Position numbers and translations under genes: made by a program
Shown here: positions 40,721 to 51,223 of the stretch, piece by piece
Layout: each line of letters starts with the position of its first letter
Numbering within the stretch: the stretch's first letter is position 1
Notes under the pieces: generated by a model
What the model was told of the DNA's origin: nothing
Database searches by the model: none
The model's input: the letters and a program-made list of their open reading frames with translations, nothing else
Source: Kitasatospora sp. NBC_00240
GTDB taxonomy: Bacteria; Actinomycetota; Actinomycetes; Streptomycetales; Streptomycetaceae
Assembly: GCF_026342405.1 (NCBI RefSeq)
Contig: NZ_JAPEMU010000001.1
Span: 8,680,001 to 8,744,000, forward strand
Direction of reading: 5' to 3'
Length of the DNA stretch: 64,000 bases

Positions 40721-42907
40721 TCACTCGACGGAGACGCCCCAGCGGGCCGCCAGGCCGGCGAGCCCGCCCGGAACCGGGTCCGGCGCGGCCTCGAAATGCC
40801 AGCCGCCGGCGGCGGTGCGGCGGATCGCACCCACCGTCATCGCGGTGTCGGCGATCCCCGCGGTGCCGCCCGCCCAGCGCTCCGGGCCGTCGGCCGCGGA
40901 CCCCAGGGCCGCCTGCACCGCCAGCCCGTGGACGTAGCCGAGCGGGAGCGCGGGCGGCGTCTCCTCCTCGGTCGAGACGGCGATCACCACCTGCTCCACA
41001 CCCGGTGCGAGCCGGGCCAGGTCGATGCTGAGGGCCGCGCCCCGGGCCGGCTGGCCCGCCACCGAGTGCGTGGGGTGCAGGCGCACCGCGCCGTCCGGGT
41101 CCTGCGGGTTGTTGAAGAAGACGAAGTGCTCGTCGCTGAGCACCCGGCCGGAGGCGCAGAGGAACGCCGACACGTCCAGTTCGACCGGGTCCCCGCCGAC
41201 CGTCCGGCTCTGCCAGCTGATCTCCAGCCGGACGGCGCCGCCCGGCTCCGCCGAGGAGCCGCCCGATTCCGCCGCACCCGGTGCCGCTGCCGCGGCGGCT
41301 GCCGGGCCGGTGCCCGGCCGGCCCTGCGGCGCCGGGCCGAGCCGGCCGCGCAACCCCTGCTCGGCGAGCAATTCCACCAGTTCCGGGCCGGTGACCAGGC
41401 TGAGCGGCTTGTTGCGGATGTAGTCGTACGAGCCGGGCCCGAAGCCGGCCGTGGTGACCAGGATGCCCTTGATCGCGCCGTGGTGGCGGACGGTGCTGTC
41501 CAAGTCCCGTACGGCGGTGGGCGAGACCGTCGAGCGGTAGCGCTTGGCCTGGATGACGATCCGGCCGCCGGTCACCGGGTCGAGGTCCTCGGCGACCACG
41601 TCGACCCCGGCGTCGCCGCTGCGGGCGGTGGTCATCACCCGGTACCCGCGGGCCCGGAACAGCTCCGCGATCAGTTCCTCGAACTCGATCGGGTCCATCT
41701 CGAAGAGGTCCGGCTCGTCCTCCCCGCCCTGCCCGGCGAGGCTGCCGCCGACGGTCTGCGGGAGCCGGTCCGGCTTCACCTCGTCCAGCCGTTCCGGCCG
41801 GGCCGAGAGCCTGCCGCCCAGGCCCAGCAGGCATTCCACGGCCGCGACCCGGTCCAGCGAGAGCGCCGAGAACTCGGCCCGTGACACCGTCACCGTCAGC
41901 AGGAACCGCTCCGCCTCCCGCCCGGTCGCCGGGTCGATGCCGCGGACGAAGCCGTTCAGCACCACCGAGCCGAGCAGCCCGTCGGCGTCCGCCCGGAACA
42001 GCTCGGTGACCACCCTCAGTCCGCTCTGCGCCAGCACCTCCCGGTACAGCGCCTTGCGTTCGGTGGCGGGCCGGGCCACCTCGGCCTCCCGGTCGTCCGA
42101 CTTCACGTACCGCACCCGGGCGGCGCCCGGCACCACGTCGGTGCCCGGCAGCTCCCAGTTCACCACCAGCTCGCGGCTGGAGGCCTCCCAGGCCGCGACC
42201 AGATTGTGCGGGAACCCCTCCGGCCAGCGCGCCGAGGCGTACAGCACCGCGGTGAAGTACTCCTGTACGGCCTCCGCCTCCCCGCCGCGCAGCCGCTCCA
42301 GCAACTCCCGGGTGCGGGAGCCGCGTTCCTCGTCCTGGCGGCGGTGGTCGGCGACCCACGCCAGATACTGCCCGTGGTACTCGCCGAGCCGGCGCTGCCG
42401 GTCGGCCTCGGCGGCCTGGGCCGCGTACCAGTCCTGTTCGAAGCGGGCGCGGGCCTGGGCGAGGTACTCCTCGTACTGCCGGCGGATCGCCGGGTCACGG
42501 GACTGCACGGCGTCCGGCGGCTGCACCTGGTACTGCGCCTGGTCGGGCATCGGCACCGGCACCCCCAGCCGGCCCGGCTCGAACGGCGGCACCTGGCCCG
42601 GCGTCAGCAGGGCCGCCGGACGGAACGCCGGCTGCGCCAGCCCGGTCCGCAGCACCTCGCGCAACTCCGCCACCCGGGAGTCCAGTTCGGCCGTCTGTCG
42701 GGTCGCCTCGGCCTCCCGGGACTGCTGGTACGCACGCAGCGCCTCCCGCTCCCCACGCGCCGCCGACCGCTGCGACTCCCGCGCCTCACGTTCCTGCCGG
42801 CGCTGCTCGGCGGCCTGCGCCCGCCACTGGGCCTCCTCACGGCGCTGCTGCTGCCGCTGCGCCTCCGCCCAGACCGCCAGCACTCCGTTGTTCCGCCGCC
42901 CCGCCAC
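40721..42907 (-). CDS. Mrr-type restriction-endonuclease domain fused to a TerD domain
   Basis: A 728-residue protein. Residues ~1-200 are a Glu/Arg/Gln-rich coiled coil (RQQQRREEAQWRAQAAEQRR). Residues ~200-400 form an uncharacterised region. Residues ~405-505 are an Mrr_cat PD-(D/E)xK nuclease: FEELIAELFRARGYRVMTTA, then SGDAGVDVVAED and GGRIVIQAKRY, giving the D...QxK catalytic set. After an Ala-rich hinge, ~550-728 is a TerD/TerZ-like domain (WQSRTVGGDPVELDVSAFLC, DEHFVFFNNPQDPDGAVRL). TerD proteins bind calcium and are linked to stress and phage resistance. GTG 42907 follows GAAGGGG. A defence or DNA-damage role is likely but inferred. Confidence 0.85.
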   Translation of the reverse strand: MAGRRNNGVLAVWAEAQRQQQRREEAQWRAQAAEQRRQEREARESQRSAARGEREALRAYQQSREAEATRQTAELDSRVAELREVLRTGLAQPAFRPAALLTPGQVPPFEPGRLGVPVPMPDQAQYQVQPPDAVQSRDPAIRRQYEEYLAQARARFEQDWYAAQAAEADRQRRLGEYHGQYLAWVADHRRQDEERGSRTRELLERLRGGEAEAVQEYFTAVLYASARWPEGFPHNLVAAWEASSRELVVNWELPGTDVVPGAARVRYVKSDDREAEVARPATERKALYREVLAQSGLRVVTELFRADADGLLGSVVLNGFVRGIDPATGREAERFLLTVTVSRAEFSALSLDRVAAVECLLGLGGRLSARPERLDEVKPDRLPQTVGGSLAGQGGEDEPDLFEMDPIEFEELIAELFRARGYRVMTTARSGDAGVDVVAEDLDPVTGGRIVIQAKRYRSTVSPTAVRDLDSTVRHHGAIKGILVTTAGFGPGSYDYIRNKPLSLVTGPELVELLAEQGLRGRLGPAPQGRPGTGPAAAAAAAPGAAESGGSSAEPGGAVRLEISWQSRTVGGDPVELDVSAFLCASGRVLSDEHFVFFNNPQDPDGAVRLHPTHSVAGQPARGAALSIDLARLAPGVEQVVIAVSTEEETPPALPLGYVHGLAVQAALGSAADGPERWAGGTAGIADTAMTVGAIRRTAAGGWHFEAAPDPVPGGLAGLAARWGVSVE

Positions 42908-43090
42908 GTCCACCCCTTCGGTCCACGGCCGCCTGCGCCGCGTCCGGCCGCCCGGCCGCGGTTCGACCGCGCGGCAACAATAGAACGTGGACGGGTGGAT
43001 CACCCAAGCGGCGGTCGGGGACGGTCCGGAGCAGGGTGCTCCGGGTGGTCGTGCCGCCCGCGTGGGCGGGCTCCGGGACGGGGTACGCGG

Positions 43091-43125
43091 ACGGGCCCGG
43101 CGGCGCTCACGCCCGCCGGGCCCGT
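43091..43125 (-). terminator. Terminator of the monooxygenase gene
   Basis: ACGGGCCCGGCGG and CCGCCGGGCCCGT (13-bp arms) lie 39 bases after the stop of the gene at 43164-43463. Confidence 0.65.
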
Positions 43126-43163
43126 CGGAGCGGCAGGTGTGCCGCCCGCGCCTCGGCGCCGCG

Positions 43164-43463
43164 TCAGGGGAGCTTGCTCGCCAGCACGTCGACCTTCCGG
43201 ATGTCCGGGGGCGAGGCCAGGTGGGTGGCCGCGACGGACATCAGCGCCTCGGCGATCCGGCCCCGCAGGTGGGCGTCGCGGCCCCGGTCGTCGGCGAAGG
43301 TGTCGAAGATCCCGAACGTGGTGTCGCTCTCGCGGAACGCGAACCAGGTGACCGTCCCGCTCTCCTGCCGGGCCAACTCCAGGGCGTCCCGCAGCATCGT
43401 CGCCACGGCGTCGGCGTACTCGGGCCTGGCTTCGATCCTGGCGAGCAGTGCGACCTCACTCAT
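43164..43463 (-). CDS. Antibiotic biosynthesis monooxygenase (ABM) family protein, YgiN-like
   Basis: A 99-residue dimeric alpha/beta-barrel protein of the ABM family. It begins MSEVALLARIEARPEYADAV and has TWFAFRESDTTFGIFDTFAD in the middle strands, a common pattern in putative quinol monooxygenases. The ATG follows AGGAGAGAG by 4 bases. It may oxidise quinols or aromatic metabolites without cofactors. No linked biosynthetic genes are visible. Confidence 0.85.
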   Translation of the reverse strand: MSEVALLARIEARPEYADAVATMLRDALELARQESGTVTWFAFRESDTTFGIFDTFADDRGRDAHLRGRIAEALMSVAATHLASPPDIRKVDVLASKLP

Positions 43464-43568
43464 CGGGCTCTCTCCTCATCTCGTCGCGGGCCCGCCCCTC
43501 ACCCGCCGACTCCCGCGGCGCGGTGCGGCCGGTGCGGGGGCGTCGGTGGGGGACGCCGGCGGGGGGCC

Positions 43569-43602
43569 GTCGGTGGATGACGTCGGTGGATGACGTCGGT
43601 GG
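43569..43602. repeat. 13-bp tandem repeat
   Basis: GTCGGTGGATGAC occurs at 43569 and 43582, with a partial third copy at 43595, in the gap between the ABM gene and the lipoprotein gene. Confidence 0.7.
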
Positions 43603-43684
43603 GGCGGTGAACGTCACCAGCGCACCACGGGCCCGGCGCCGGGCCGCCCCGGACATGCCGCCCGCGGTCGGCAACCACCGGAAC

Positions 43685-43706
43685 GGCCCCGCGCCGGTGC
43701 GGGGCC
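43685..43706 (-). terminator. Terminator of the DUF4232 lipoprotein gene
   Basis: GGCCCCGC-GCCGGT-GCGGGGCC, an 8-bp perfect stem located 35 bases after the stop at 43741. Confidence 0.6.
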
Positions 43707-43740
43707 GGGCGCGGACCGGGCGACTCGACGGCCGGGCGGT

Positions 43741-44436
43741 CTAGCCGTTGGCGCCGGGGACTCCCTGGAAGGGCTGCACCGAGAGCTTCCCGCAGATGTT
43801 CAGGGTGTTGCTGTCGACGCCGCCGGTCACCTTGACCTGCTTGGCCTGGGTCTCGTCCGGCAGGATCACCTGGACCTTGCCGGCGGTCACCCCGCAGACC
43901 CGGCGCCCGGACGGCGAGCCCTCGGGGTTGACGTTGCTGAACTGCAGGTTGGCGTTGGCGATCTGCTTCGGCTTGAGCGTCACCGCGGTCGCCGGGAAGC
44001 CGGTGTCGCGGTCGGCGGTCAGCGGCGTGGCGGTCCGCCCGGCGTCGTCGGCGACCTGGATCCCGGGGAACCCGGTCAGCGTGCAGGTCCGGGTCGAGAC
44101 GTTCACCACGTGCAGCGACGCGTAGGCGGGCTGCTTGTCGTCGGCGAGCAGGTCCGGGCCGAGCACGCTCAGCTCCAGGTCGGCGACGGTGCACCGGGTG
44201 CCGGCCGGCGCCGCGGACCCGGACGTCCGCGGGGCCGTCGACGCGTCACCCGCCGGCTTGCCCGCGGCGGCGCCGGCGGACGTGGCGGACGCCGAGGGTG
44301 CGGCCGCGCCGCCGGCCGGGGCCCCGGCGGCGGGGGGAGCCGCGGCCGGCCCCTGGTTCCCGCTGTCGCACGCGGTGAGGGCGAGCCCGGCGGTGAGCAC
44401 GGCGGCGACGGCGAACGGAACTCGGCGGACGTGCAT
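43741..44436 (-). CDS. DUF4232 lipoprotein
   Basis: A 231-residue secreted lipoprotein. The signal ends in lipobox LTAC. An Ala/Gly/Pro/Ser-rich spacer of ~60 residues precedes a DUF4232 beta-sandwich (CTVADLELSVLGPDLLADDK, VVNVSTRTCTLTGFPGIQV) with two conserved Cys pairs. The family is abundant in actinomycetes, is exported, and is of unknown function. ATG 44436 follows GGAGGAG by 5-6 bases. Confidence 0.87.
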   Translation of the reverse strand: MHVRRVPFAVAAVLTAGLALTACDSGNQGPAAAPPAAGAPAGGAAAPSASATSAGAAAGKPAGDASTAPRTSGSAAPAGTRCTVADLELSVLGPDLLADDKQPAYASLHVVNVSTRTCTLTGFPGIQVADDAGRTATPLTADRDTGFPATAVTLKPKQIANANLQFSNVNPEGSPSGRRVCGVTAGKVQVILPDETQAKQVKVTGGVDSNTLNICGKLSVQPFQGVPGANG

Positions 44437-44905
44437 GAGTTCTCCTCCCGGAGAGGACTGCAGGGCTCCGGCGAGCCCTGAACGATGATGTCGGTGCGGA
44501 GGACACGTGATCATCGGCAGTCGGTTGCGGCCGGCGGGCAGCGACGGCCCGTCCGGGCAGCGGGAGGTGTCCTTTCGGGCAAAGGGGCAGGGCAAGGCAG
44601 GGCTGCGCGGTGCAGCGCGGTGCAGGGCTGGGGCAGTGGCCCGGGGCCGATCTCCGGGGACGTCGGCGACCAGGTCGTGGATCGCCTCGATCTTCTCCTG
44701 CACCGTCACCGGAGTCTCGCCGTGCCGGCCCGGCACCCGCTTTGCCGAATCCGGCGTTCACCGGCTGGAGCCCGTGCGCTCGAACAGCGGCGGGGCCAGG
44801 ATCGTCTCGAAGCGCCGGTCCTCGTCGACCGCCGCCAGGATCTTGTGAACCGTGTGTGAGACCCTTGCCCGCCGGTGCTCGGCCGGCCAGCGCGACGACG
44901 TCCAC
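44437..44905. other. Gene-poor stretch, possibly degraded coding DNA
   Basis: 470 bases without an intact gene. Minus-strand fragments look protein-like but are split over frames and stops: VSHTVHKILAAVDEDRRFET followed by a stop at 44758, then TVQEKIEAIHDLVADVPGD in another frame near 44650-44710. This suggests an eroded gene next to the DUF2637 gene. I cannot name its family. Confidence 0.35.
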
Positions 44906-45655
44906 TCAGCGGGTCGCCTTGTGCGAGGTGGAGCGGGAAGCCGGCCGCCGTGCGCCCCGAACGCAGCCGAGCTGGCGCACCAATTGGTGCAGCGAGATCG
45001 CGCCGGTGATCGGGGGCAGGCCGGCGACCACCATGTCGGGGAGCGCCCGGGAGACGTCGGCCACGCACAGCGCCGTCGCAACGATGGAGAACATGACCAC
45101 CACGGCCCAGGAGTGCGCCACCCGACGCCCGTCGAGGGCGGCACGCAGCACCGACAGGCAGCCCACCAACCAAGGACCGTAGACGATGACCGGCCACAGC
45201 TCTGCCAGCCCCTGCGGTCCCCGGGCGAACGCCAGATTCCGCAGGGGATCGTAGGAGAGCGTCCACCCCACCAGGCACACGGCGGTGACCGCCACGGCGG
45301 TCAGTAGCCCGAGCAGCGAGCCGAGGGCCTGTGACCACGACAGCTTCGGTGGGCCAGGGCGTCGCCGAGAGCTGCGGCTCGGTGGAGCATCAGTGCCGAT
45401 CACGGGAGCGCGGGCGTGCGGGACAAAGACCTCTCCGACCTCCCACGCCGCGTATGCTTCGGCATTCGGCGTCCGGGACCCGCCGGACATCGGACCCACG
45501 TCGTCCCACCGGTGCTGCCCGTACGGCGCTCCGTGCGGATTACTCCCCGCAGAGTTGTACGGATCGGCTCCGTACGACGGGAAGTACGCGCCCGTCGGGT
45601 CGAAGGAGTCGGATTCCGCAGCCCGCAGGTAGGCCTCGGTCACGGGGACGCGCAT
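44906..45655 (-). CDS. DUF2637 membrane protein (element-associated type)
   Basis: A 249-residue protein. About 120 polar N-terminal residues (Tyr/Ser/Pro-rich) precede four helices: LGSLLGLLTAVAVTAVCLVG, LWPVIVYGPWLVGCLSVLRA, VVVMFSIVATALCVADVSRA and LPDMVVAGLPPITGAISLHQ. The four-helix block with LPxxxxxGLPPxT fits DUF2637, a family frequent on streptomycete integrative elements and plasmids near transfer/spread genes. ATG 45655 lies 8 bases after the stop of the small upstream gene, so they are likely co-transcribed. The C-terminus runs into the degraded stretch and may itself be altered. Confidence 0.72.
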   Translation of the reverse strand: MRVPVTEAYLRAAESDSFDPTGAYFPSYGADPYNSAGSNPHGAPYGQHRWDDVGPMSGGSRTPNAEAYAAWEVGEVFVPHARAPVIGTDAPPSRSSRRRPGPPKLSWSQALGSLLGLLTAVAVTAVCLVGWTLSYDPLRNLAFARGPQGLAELWPVIVYGPWLVGCLSVLRAALDGRRVAHSWAVVVMFSIVATALCVADVSRALPDMVVAGLPPITGAISLHQLVRQLGCVRGARRPASRSTSHKATR

Positions 45656-45663
45656 CGTGGCGC

Positions 45664-45921
45664 TCACGCTCCGACCGCAACGGGGAGGGCATCCCATCGG
45701 GCGGCGGCGTCGTCCTCGAGCTGACGGATCGTCCGCAACAGGTCGCCCAGGATGCCGGAGCAGTAGGCCAGGACGACCCGCTCGTCGTCGCGCGACAGGT
45801 AACCGGGCCGCACCTCGCCCTGGGCATTCCTGCTGTCAGGGACGAAGAGCCACGTTCCGAGATCGCCGAGCGGATCGGGTCTGGACGAAGGCTGCGGTGG
45901 TGATTGCTTCATCGAAGTCAT
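45664..45921 (-). CDS. Small hypothetical protein upstream of DUF2637, 85 aa
   Basis: Encodes MTSMKQSPPQPSSRPDPLGD followed by LGTWLFVPDSRNAQGEVRPG and a helical end (YCSGILGDLLRTIRQLEDDA). A second frame starting at 45937 (MSLVKHDFDEAITTAAFVQT) overlaps its first third and ends at 45836. One of the two may be the true N-terminus after a frameshift. The promoter region upstream (45940-46000) is unusually AT-rich (TTTTATATTGAAGATATG). Family not recognised. Confidence 0.5.
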   Translation of the reverse strand: MTSMKQSPPQPSSRPDPLGDLGTWLFVPDSRNAQGEVRPGYLSRDDERVVLAYCSGILGDLLRTIRQLEDDAAARWDALPVAVGA

Positions 45922-46365
45922 GCTTCACCAACGACATCTCTCCGGGCTCGGATGTAGGACGTATGGGCGTCCTTTTATATTGAAGATATGTCGTGCTCGA
46001 CGAAGTTCCCCAGGGGGCGCGTGCCACTCCCCGGTGATTTCCGAGTTCGTTCCTGGCGTGGCGGACCTCGCACGCTCGGCAACCCGGCTGCCTTCGGGGT
46101 CGGGGCGCTCACTGAAATTCCCTGGGTGGCGCGCGCCACCCCCTCTTTTTTGGCCTATTACCTGCAGTGCGTCGGACAGATCGTCCGGCGCGCGGTTCGG
46201 GTGCATGATCCGGTCAGGTGCTCTGTGAAATTCCCCAACCTGTGGGGCCGGAAAGAAACGATTCCTCCTCGTGATCTTTCAGGTCGTCGTGCTATGTTTC
46301 CCGCCGCGCTGGAAAGCTTCATTCGGACTCTGCGCGGGACGGGAACCGGCTAATAGGAGGTTTGG
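45922..46365. other. AT-richer intergenic region with diverged direct repeats
   Basis: About 440 bases of clearly lower GC than the rest. Two related ~26-bp segments occur at about 46001 (GAAGTTCCCCAGGGGGCGCG, continuing TGCCAC) and 46113 (GAAATTCCCTGGGTGGCGCG, continuing CGCCAC). A shorter third GAAATTCCCCAACCTGTGG lies at about 46227. The left end holds the promoter of the minus-strand pair; the right end has TAATAGGAGG before the transposase-like gene. Confidence 0.5.
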
Positions 46366-47532
46366 GTGCTCACCAGGGAGGAATATCTGGAGGCGCAAGC
46401 ATTGCGCTGTCAGGGGAGGTCCATCGCGGCGATCGCCCGGCACCTCGGCCGCGACCGCAAAACTGTGAGGTCGTATCTCGGGGGGGATCGCACAGCGGGA
46501 GTCAGACGCCCACCGCGGGACGAGTTTCTGCGGTTCCTGCCCTACTGCCACCAACGCCTTGCCGATGACGTGCACCTGCAGGCGACCGTCCTCTTCGACG
46601 AGGTCGTCGAGCTGGGTTACCCGGGCGCCTACTCGACATTCACCCGTGCGCTGCGCAGACACCGACTGCGGCCCACCTGTGCCGACTGCCGGGGCAACAC
46701 CGGCGGCACGGTCACCTGGTACCCGGCAGCTGAGGAAGTGCGGTTCGCCTGGCTGAGGTTTCCCGATCCGCCCGCCCGATGGGGCGGCGACAGTCAGGCG
46801 CACCTGCTGGTGGGATCGCTCACACATGCGGGCCGCTGGGGAGCGGTGCTGGCGGAGAACGAGGAGTTCCCGCACTTGGTGGAAGCGATGGACCTGGTCC
46901 TGAGGCGCCTGGGCGGTACCGCCGGCGTCTGGCAGTTCGACCGGACGTCGGCTGCCTGCAGTCCGGAGACCGGCCGGGTGACGCCGGCTCTTGCCGAAGT
47001 AGCCAGGTACTACAGAGCCGAGATCGGCTGGCCGTCGTGCCGGTGCAGCCGGCACGCCAGGGGTGACGGAAGCCCTGGCTTTTCTGCCCAGCACTGGTGG
47101 CACACCGTGCGCCGCGACACCCGTCTCCAGGCCGCACAGGACAGTCTCGACCAGCTCGCGCGGAGGACGGGCGACTGTCGCCGGGTGGGCCGGGCCGTGC
47201 GTGCCGCCGACCGGCTGCTCGACTTGCCCGCCATGCCCTTTCCTGCGCGGGTCCGAGCCGTCCGCAGCGTCACCTCCCAGGGCCTGGTTTCCTTTCGTGG
47301 CAACGCCTACGCTGTGCCGGCCGACCTGTCCGGCGCCCAGGTGGAGGTGCGCTGGCGCCTCGGCGAGCCCTGCCTGTCCATCGTGACACCGCGCGGGGCG
47401 GTCATCGCCCGCCACGCCCTGGCACCCTATTGGGCGGGACGGACGGTGATCGGTGGCAGGCCCATCGTCTTGGAGAAGCGTCCGCCGGCACAACGAGCAC
47501 AGAGCCACCAGGTGCCGCCTGCAACCGAGTGA
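46366..47532 (+). CDS. IS21-like (IstA/Mu-type) transposase homologue, probably catalytically dead
   Basis: A 388-residue protein. The N-terminal helix-turn-helix is QGRSIAAIARHLGRDRKTVR, the middle resembles the RNase H-like core of IS21 IstA, and the C-terminal VSFRGNAYAVPADLSGAQVE is the Mu-transposase beta-barrel. The first catalytic Asp region (normally QxDWG) reads EVRFAWLRF, and the KGKVER-type motif near the last acidic residue is replaced by CRCSRHARGDGSPGF. Transposition activity is therefore doubtful. No istB gene or terminal repeats were seen. GTG 46366 is 5 bases after AGGAGG. It may be a domesticated DNA-binding protein. Confidence 0.72.
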   Translation: MLTREEYLEAQALRCQGRSIAAIARHLGRDRKTVRSYLGGDRTAGVRRPPRDEFLRFLPYCHQRLADDVHLQATVLFDEVVELGYPGAYSTFTRALRRHRLRPTCADCRGNTGGTVTWYPAAEEVRFAWLRFPDPPARWGGDSQAHLLVGSLTHAGRWGAVLAENEEFPHLVEAMDLVLRRLGGTAGVWQFDRTSAACSPETGRVTPALAEVARYYRAEIGWPSCRCSRHARGDGSPGFSAQHWWHTVRRDTRLQAAQDSLDQLARRTGDCRRVGRAVRAADRLLDLPAMPFPARVRAVRSVTSQGLVSFRGNAYAVPADLSGAQVEVRWRLGEPCLSIVTPRGAVIARHALAPYWAGRTVIGGRPIVLEKRPPAQRAQSHQVPPATE

Positions 47533-47668
47533 AAGCAGTGGCGGTACCCGGCGAGTTCACGCCCGTGGGCGCTCGTTCAGGGGATAGCGGCTGGAGGTCG
47601 CCGATCAACGAGACAGATCACGGCTCGCAGCACGGCCGGCGAGCCTTCACGGACCGCTCGGCCAGACC

Positions 47669-48352
47669 TCAGCTGCCGGTCGGGTCCGGCGCCAGCCGGT
47701 TGATGTCCCTCGGCCGCAGGATCCGGGTGCCGGGATCGATGCCCGGGGTGGCGACCGCGATCATGGCCCGGCCGACCTGCTCGCCGGTGTTGACCAGGTT
47801 CGGCGCCACCCGGCGGAGCAGGTGGAGCAGCGGCCCGGTCACCGCGTAGACCGTCCGGTAGAGCCGGGTCTTGGAGACCACCCCGCCCTGCGGCGCCACG
47901 ATGCCCGGCCGGACCATGTACGCCTGGAAGGGCAGCCGCAGCAGCTCGTTCTCCGTCCGGCCCTTGACCCTGGCCCACATCGAGCGGCCGCGCTCGGTGC
48001 TGTCGGTGCCTTCGCCCGAGACGTAGACGAAGGTCAGCGACGGGTTCGCGGCGGCCAGCGCGCGGGCCACCTTGAGCGTCAGGTCGTAGGTGATCCGGCG
48101 GTAGGCGTCCTCCTTCATCCCGACCGAGGAGACGCCCAGGCAGAAGAAGCACGCGTCGTAGCCGGCCAGGTCGAGGTCCGGTGCGGTGAGGTCCGACGGG
48201 TCGGGCTGGAGGACGTCCCGCAGTTTGCGGTGGGCCAGGCCGAGCGGCGTCCGCCCGATCGTCAGGACGCGTTCGACGGAGTCGTCGCGCAGGCATTCGC
48301 GCAGGACGGCCCGGCCGATCATGCCGGTCGCACCGAAGATGATGACGTTCAC
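47669..48352 (-). CDS. Atypical SDR / NAD(P)H-binding protein
   Basis: A 227-residue protein. It starts MNVIIFGATGMIGRAVLREC (GxxGxxG nucleotide loop), with FVYVSGEGTDSTERGRSMWA, ARVKGRTENEL (Lys of the YxxxK replacement) and MVRPGIVAPQ. It belongs to the NmrA/atypical SDR proteins related to oxidoreductase HTATIP2-like sequences. GTG 48352 is the start. It is downstream of and co-directional with sdhB, 112 bases away. Substrate unknown. Confidence 0.82.
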   Translation of the reverse strand: MNVIIFGATGMIGRAVLRECLRDDSVERVLTIGRTPLGLAHRKLRDVLQPDPSDLTAPDLDLAGYDACFFCLGVSSVGMKEDAYRRITYDLTLKVARALAAANPSLTFVYVSGEGTDSTERGRSMWARVKGRTENELLRLPFQAYMVRPGIVAPQGGVVSKTRLYRTVYAVTGPLLHLLRRVAPNLVNTGEQVGRAMIAVATPGIDPGTRILRPRDINRLAPDPTGS

Positions 48353-48464
48353 GGGCTCAGCCTAGGCGCCGGGGGACGGGACCCGGCGCACCGCCGGGCC
48401 CGCGTCGCCGTCCGCCCTCCGACGCTTGGTGCCGGCCCGGCCCGACCCGGCCCGTACCGGCCCG

Positions 48465-49195
48465 CTAGCGCAGGCTGCGCAGGTACTCGCGGTTCATCGC
48501 GGCGATGCTCGGCAGCGGGATGCCCTTGGGGCAGGCGGTCGCGCACTCGCCGGTGTTGGTGCAGCCACCGAAGCCCTCGCTGTCCATCGCCTCCACCATC
48601 GACCGCACCCGGCTGCTCCGCTCCGGTGCGCCCTGCGGGAGCACGTTCAGGTGCACCACCTTGGCGGAGGTGAAGAGCATCGCCGAGCCGTTCGGGCAGG
48701 CGGCCACGCAGGCGCCGCAGCCGATGCACTCGGCGTGCTCGAAGGCGGCGTCGGCGGCCTCCTTGGGGACGGGCGTGGCGTGCGCCTCGGGGGCGCTGCC
48801 GGTGGGGGCCGTGATGTACCCGCCGGAGCCGATGATCCGGTCGAAGGCCGAGCGGTCCACCACCAGGTCCTTGACGACGGGGAAGGCGGCGGCCCGCCAG
48901 GGCTCCACGTCGATGGTGTCGCCGTCCTGGAAGTGCCGCATGTGCAGCTGGCAGGTGGTGGTCCGTTCCGGGCCGTGCGCCCGGCCGTTGATGACCATGC
49001 CGCAGGCGCCGCAGATGCCCTCGCGGCAGTCGTGGTCGAAGGCGACGGGCGTGTCGCCGCGCAGGATCAGCTCCTCGTTGAGGGTGTCCAGCATCTCCAG
49101 GAAGGACATGTCGGGGCTGATGCCGCTGACCTGGTAGGTGGTCATCGAGCCGGCGGTGTCGGGGCCCGCCTGGCGCCAGATCCGCAGGGTGAGGT

Positions 49196-49199
<4 letters not shown>
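48465..49199 (-). CDS. sdhB: Succinate dehydrogenase / fumarate reductase iron-sulfur subunit
   Basis: A 244-residue protein with the plant-type ferredoxin motif DHDCREGICGACGMVINGRA, later TTCQLHM, then CIGCGACVAACPNGS and CTNTGECATACPKGIPLP for the [4Fe-4S] and [3Fe-4S] clusters. It passes electrons from the flavoprotein to quinone. Its ATG overlaps the stop of sdhA (ATGA). It is the last of the three sdh genes. Confidence 0.95.
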
Positions 49200-51219
<2,020 letters not shown>

Positions 51220-51223
<4 letters not shown>

